Shown here piece after piece: positions 60,401 through 64,000 of a stretch of 64,000 nt of DNA (its first letter is position 1; every line of letters starts with the position of its first letter). A program made the translations under genes and the position numbers. The DNA comes from Theobroma cacao (taxonomy: Eukaryota; Streptophyta; Magnoliopsida; Malvales; Malvaceae): the NCBI RefSeq assembly GCF_000208745.1, contig NC_030852.1:33281379-33345378 (forward strand), in the 5' to 3' direction. The notes under the pieces are model-generated. The model saw nothing but the letters and a program-made list of their open reading frames with translations. It did no database searches and was not told the DNA's origin.

Positions 60401-61965
60401 ACTTTTGCCTTCCTTGACTGCCAATTTGATTCATTTTTAATTAATACTACTAATTTTCTAAAGCAAAAATGATGCAGGGGGCTAGATAGTAGCCATAGGC
60501 TCCGAAGTTTAGGATCGAATTTTTTTTCAGAAGTTATCAGATAAATATCATCTAAAGTGTCATATGGGGAACCTCTAATCGACTCAACCATTGGTTGCCC
60601 TGCCTGTCAACCTCCTTTATTAAAATGGGATTTTAACTAAATTTTCTTTAGATTTTTTAGCAACACAACAAAAAGAAGTTAATCATCTTAATGGCTTATA
60701 TCTATGTTAATAGTACATTTTAGAATACAACAAGTACAAGTTTACCATGATAAGGACAGCAGTAACACTAAAATTTTATGGTGGTTAAATATTGAAGGCA
60801 ATTGATATGAATTTTATGGTGGGCAAACTCTTTAACTTGGTAGCGGGAAAGATGTAAAGATTTAACCAGACTTTATGAGGTAATAGGGGCGGCAGCGGGT
60901 ACAAACCGTTAGGATTTCATAATTAAAGACCATCCACCAATAAATTTCTTTCCATAACTGCTATTCTATGCAGCTATTAAATTGTTGAAGGCTTTGTAGT
61001 AACTCTACCGCATCTAAAAAGTTAGGCACACTAGACCTAACCTTCCCCAACCTGTTTGAATGGCTGGCCAATTGCATGAAAGAACCAGCTCGACCCTAGT
61101 TACATTTGTCGTTCGAACTTGGGATTTTAGGCCACTTGGATTGGTTCTTAGTAGTTGCTTGGGTGGACAGGTGCTGGTTGTACTCCCCCACTACACTAAT
61201 ATTTTTACAATTTTTGGGTGGGAGAGGTGTAATTACCTTCATCATGAGTAAAAACCAGTTGAGATAAAAATATGCTTTTGTCCATTTGAAAATCAACCAT
61301 TTGTTCCGAGTGTTTTTTTGCTTTGATTGGTTCCAACTTGCTTAGGTGTTACTTCTAGATGTGGTGATTAAAGAAGAAGCATCTGGATGGATTACCCTTT
61401 GGGCAAAGGATTCCTTTTAATCTACAAGGGTAGGACCTTATGTCTGCATAATATTAATCAAAGGAAACACTAGATTCTCCCTTCAAACAAATGGACCCAA
61501 GCAGAAAATAGTAGACAGAAGTATATAGAAAAAATCAAGTCAACCATTATAATTAATACTTAAAAGTCGTTATGTACAAATGTTGTGTATAATAAACCAT
61601 ATTTTTCTTCTACCTAATCTTCTTTTCTCTCTGACAGCAACAAATCTATAGCACAATTCACAAACCCCACCAATATCATTTTAACTTTTCCTGTGTTTTC
61701 CCTCTTCCCATTCAAATCTTCCCTTCCCCTAAACCAAGCATTGGGGGTAACAAAAAAATTGGTGGAGCTGCCTCCCAATCTTCTCTGTGTGGTTCTGTCT
61801 ATTCAGCCAACCAAACCCAACTATAGCAACAACTATCACCAAATTCCACCTTTTTCATATGTACACAAAGGCCAAAGCCCAAACCTGAAGCAAAGAATAT
61901 GCCACTTGCCAACCAAAGCGCAGTGAACAAATCTCCTACCAATTTGCTGCCTTGGAGTTTCCACT

Positions 61966-63799
61966 TCAAGAATAGGATTTAATCAAACCCAAATTGTACA
62001 GATTCCTTCTCACTAGGCTCCCAAGTGATAACAACACTGTCCCACCAACCCCTACTGCCTGCTCCTCCCTTTCTGCCTTTTGATGATAAATCAATGGCAA
62101 TTCCTTTATTTTTAACTTCCCTAAACCAATCTTTTGTCTCACTGCTTCAATGATTTTGGGATCTGCTAGGTTTCCAATTGCGTCTGTTACAAAAAAAACG
62201 TTCTTAGCCATGTCCCTCGTGGTTGATATCTCGGCTCTTGTCACGTTAAGACCGTTTTCTCTAAACGTTCGGGTCACATCTGCTAATAGACCCTGCCTAT
62301 CATCAGTGCATAACTCCAGCCTTACTCCCTGAAATCACACAACTAATGCATCAGTCTTTGGAATATTGGACAAACATTAAAAATTAAAGATTCAACAGTC
62401 AAATGGGGAAATGACTTGGAATAGAAATATACCTCAGATGCTCTCCTTTCAACTGCAGCTTGCAAGCATTGGATCACACGATGTCTTTCAGGTTCTGAAC
62501 TAATTGGGGTTCCATCTGTGTGCCTAATATAGAATTCCTGCAACAAGATTAAACAAATTGAAGTCAATAAACTGAAGTCATGTATCCAAAGTCTTAAAGA
62601 AGATAAATAATGAAACAATTAAGTACCAGATATGCATTATCCCCAGCTGTGTTGATAGTGGCATGAAACACAACATATTGCATATCTGTCAATGTGCAAA
62701 CTACATCAAACAAAAGGTTGGTTCGATCCTTGGACTGAACATTCACAACTGAATAACCCCTTTCCACCCAATTTTGTACAGTGACCACAGGAGAATCTGC
62801 CCTATGTTGCAAAATAGGCTTTCTTTCATAGTCACGATCTGCAAACATCATTTGATGTAACCTTCTCTCAGTGTGTGTTACCGCCATAGAAACTGAAGTT
62901 TTCGCGCTACGAATATCATTATCTCCTTTCAAAACATTCCTTAATCGTGCTTCGATTCTGTCAATTTGCTGCGAGTCCTCAATAGGGGACCCTGAATTGC
63001 AGTCTTTTACATAAATTAAAGAGGCGATTCGACCATTATGAGTCCACACTTTAGCTTCTACCACATTGCATTGCAAGTCAGCTAAAACTGCAAATACTTC
63101 TGATAAAAGACCAACTCTATCCGTTCCCGTCAATTCCAACGCCGTTAAGCCATTAAACCCTTGGCCTCTATCGGGCTGAGTGGTCTCAAGGGACTGCAAA
63201 GCAGACAAAAATAAAATCAGTTTTATGGCAGATTAATCTACTATAAAGGGCATCCCATTATTAATAATAAAATAAAATTTAAGTGTAATAACTACCTGCT
63301 CAATGTAGCTAATAACACTCTCATCCGTTAATTTGTTTCCGTTTAAATCAGTCACATGGAAAACTGCAAACCCCAAAAGGAAAATGTTAGTAACAGAAAT
63401 TTCAAGTAAGACCCAGAAATAGTAACATGCTAAAAGAACAAACTTGATTTAAAAAATCAATTTTTTTAGTAAAGTTAGCTTACCATCCATGAACCACTGG
63501 CCATCAGATGAAATGTAAGCCTTCTTAATTGAAAGATTCAGATCTGTTAAAACCTGAACAGCGTCTAACAAAATTCCGTGTCTTCTAGCACTATCAACCT
63601 GAGAAATCAAAGCAAGAGGAAAGAATGAGTCGAAGGCTTTGAAAAATCAAAGGGAAAAAAAGAGACCCATAAGTCAAAATTTTGGGCAATAATAAAGAAA
63701 AGACGACAATTTTTTCGGTGCGTTCATATTTGAAGGGTTTCGTGGAAGCTAACCTTGACAAGAGTCGCAGTGGGGCAGACGGTATTGTCGATCACGACC
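61966..63799 (-). CDS. ACT-domain-repeat protein, ACR7-like; 5' exon outside the window
   Basis: Exons in coding order: 63754-63799, 63484-63598, 63296-63363, 62627-63193, 62433-62537 and 61966-62328, all GT-AG and in phase. They encode the last 420 residues, starting [15 protein letters not shown]. The missing first exon should add roughly 20-30 residues including the NPPR that normally precedes VVID. Four ACT domains are visible: exons 1-3 ([20 protein letters not shown]), [40 protein letters not shown] and [20 protein letters not shown]. The C-terminus [20 protein letters not shown] is the family signature. ACR proteins are putative amino-acid (glutamine-type) sensors without a catalytic domain. 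Position next to AHL supports ACR7 (At4g22780) rather than other ACR members. Confidence 0.93.
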
Positions 63800-64000
63800 C
63801 TGTAAAAACAATAAAAAGCAAGGAAAGGTCAAGTCACGGAAATTCATTTCCTTAGTAAGGTTTTCTCAAATTTTAGAAGCAAGAAAGTTTAATGAAAGAG
63901 ATCTTCGAAAAGTTTAAGGAAGGAAGATTTTGAAAGTTTCCGGAAAATATTAAGGAAAAAATGTCAAAGAATTATTATGAAATTTTGTGAAATGATAATA

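Larger units (their letters stand above)
52873..61965. other. Gene-poor intergenic region
   Basis: About 9 kb in which I find no gene. It contains AT microsatellites (57325-57348, 57422-57471), a tRNA-like A-box segment near 53862, poly-A/T tracts and a GC-richer stretch near 59580-59660. The right end, from about 61600, is probably the 3' UTR/terminator region of the ACR7-like gene. Confidence 0.55.

Noticed and set aside
59634..60591. Minus frames of 84 and 114 codons
   Set aside because: No recognisable motifs; opposite-strand frames are equally open, which suggests chance.
1..64000. CRISPR arrays, operons or prokaryotic systems
   Set aside because: The window is plant nuclear DNA; no regularly spaced direct repeats or bacterial gene organisation are present.

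Overview
This is a 64-kb piece of plant nuclear genome. The genes have GT-AG introns, AT-rich intergenic DNA, a nuclear tRNA gene, a decayed Ty1/copia element, and proteins found only in plants or plant-type (sterol 4-alpha-methyl oxidase SMO1, ClpR2, an AHL AT-hook protein, an ACR-type ACT-repeat protein, an E-class PPR protein). The gene content and order point to a eudicot, probably a rosid. The species cannot be named from sequence alone. One ambiguous base (N) lies at 3605.

Layout. 1-6.4 kb is mostly gene-free, with a possible C-terminal tail of a gene entering from the left (2-94), an orphan G-box/TATA pair near 4.6 kb and tRNA-Lys(CTT) at 5750-5822. 6.45-10.47 kb holds a five-exon SMO1 gene on the minus strand with a TATA box, a small upstream ORF and a distal pair of G-boxes. 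11.5-16.5 kb is AT-rich and empty. 16.58-19.92 kb is a broken Ty1/copia retrotransposon with a recognisable 3' LTR, an internally duplicated zinc knuckle and no integrase. 21.4-37.5 kb is a dense run of seven plus-strand genes: two DUF7054 paralogues, a cornichon-family cargo receptor, an intronless PPR protein, TFIIH subunit TFB5, and plastid ClpR2 (nine exons), with one unassigned ORF before the PPR gene. 37.9-41.8 kb has a small acidic membrane protein on the minus strand and a related pseudogene. 42.4-42.8 kb is a minisatellite. 44.4-48.5 kb is a five-exon AHL gene on the minus strand. 48.5-61.9 kb is gene-poor and contains a 1.3-kb fold-back element and AT/CT microsatellites. 61.97-63.80 kb is the 3' part of an ACT-domain-repeat gene (ACR7-like), whose first coding exon lies beyond the right edge.

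The main higher-level result is collinearity with Arabidopsis. From memory of Arabidopsis gene order, SMO1 - At4g22758-like - PPR - AHL - ACR7 corresponds to At4g22753/22756-22758-22760-22770-22780. Cornichon - TFB5 - CLPR2 corresponds to At1g12390-12400-12410. The window therefore looks like a less fractionated version of an ancestral segment that Arabidopsis has divided among duplicated blocks. The genes do not form a pathway: they cover sterol synthesis, ER export, plastid proteolysis, transcription/repair, organelle RNA processing, chromatin and amino-acid sensing. I saw no clearly new biological system. The most unusual items are the divergent DUF7054 pair, the copia zinc-knuckle duplication, the fold-back element with unequal arms, and the minisatellite.
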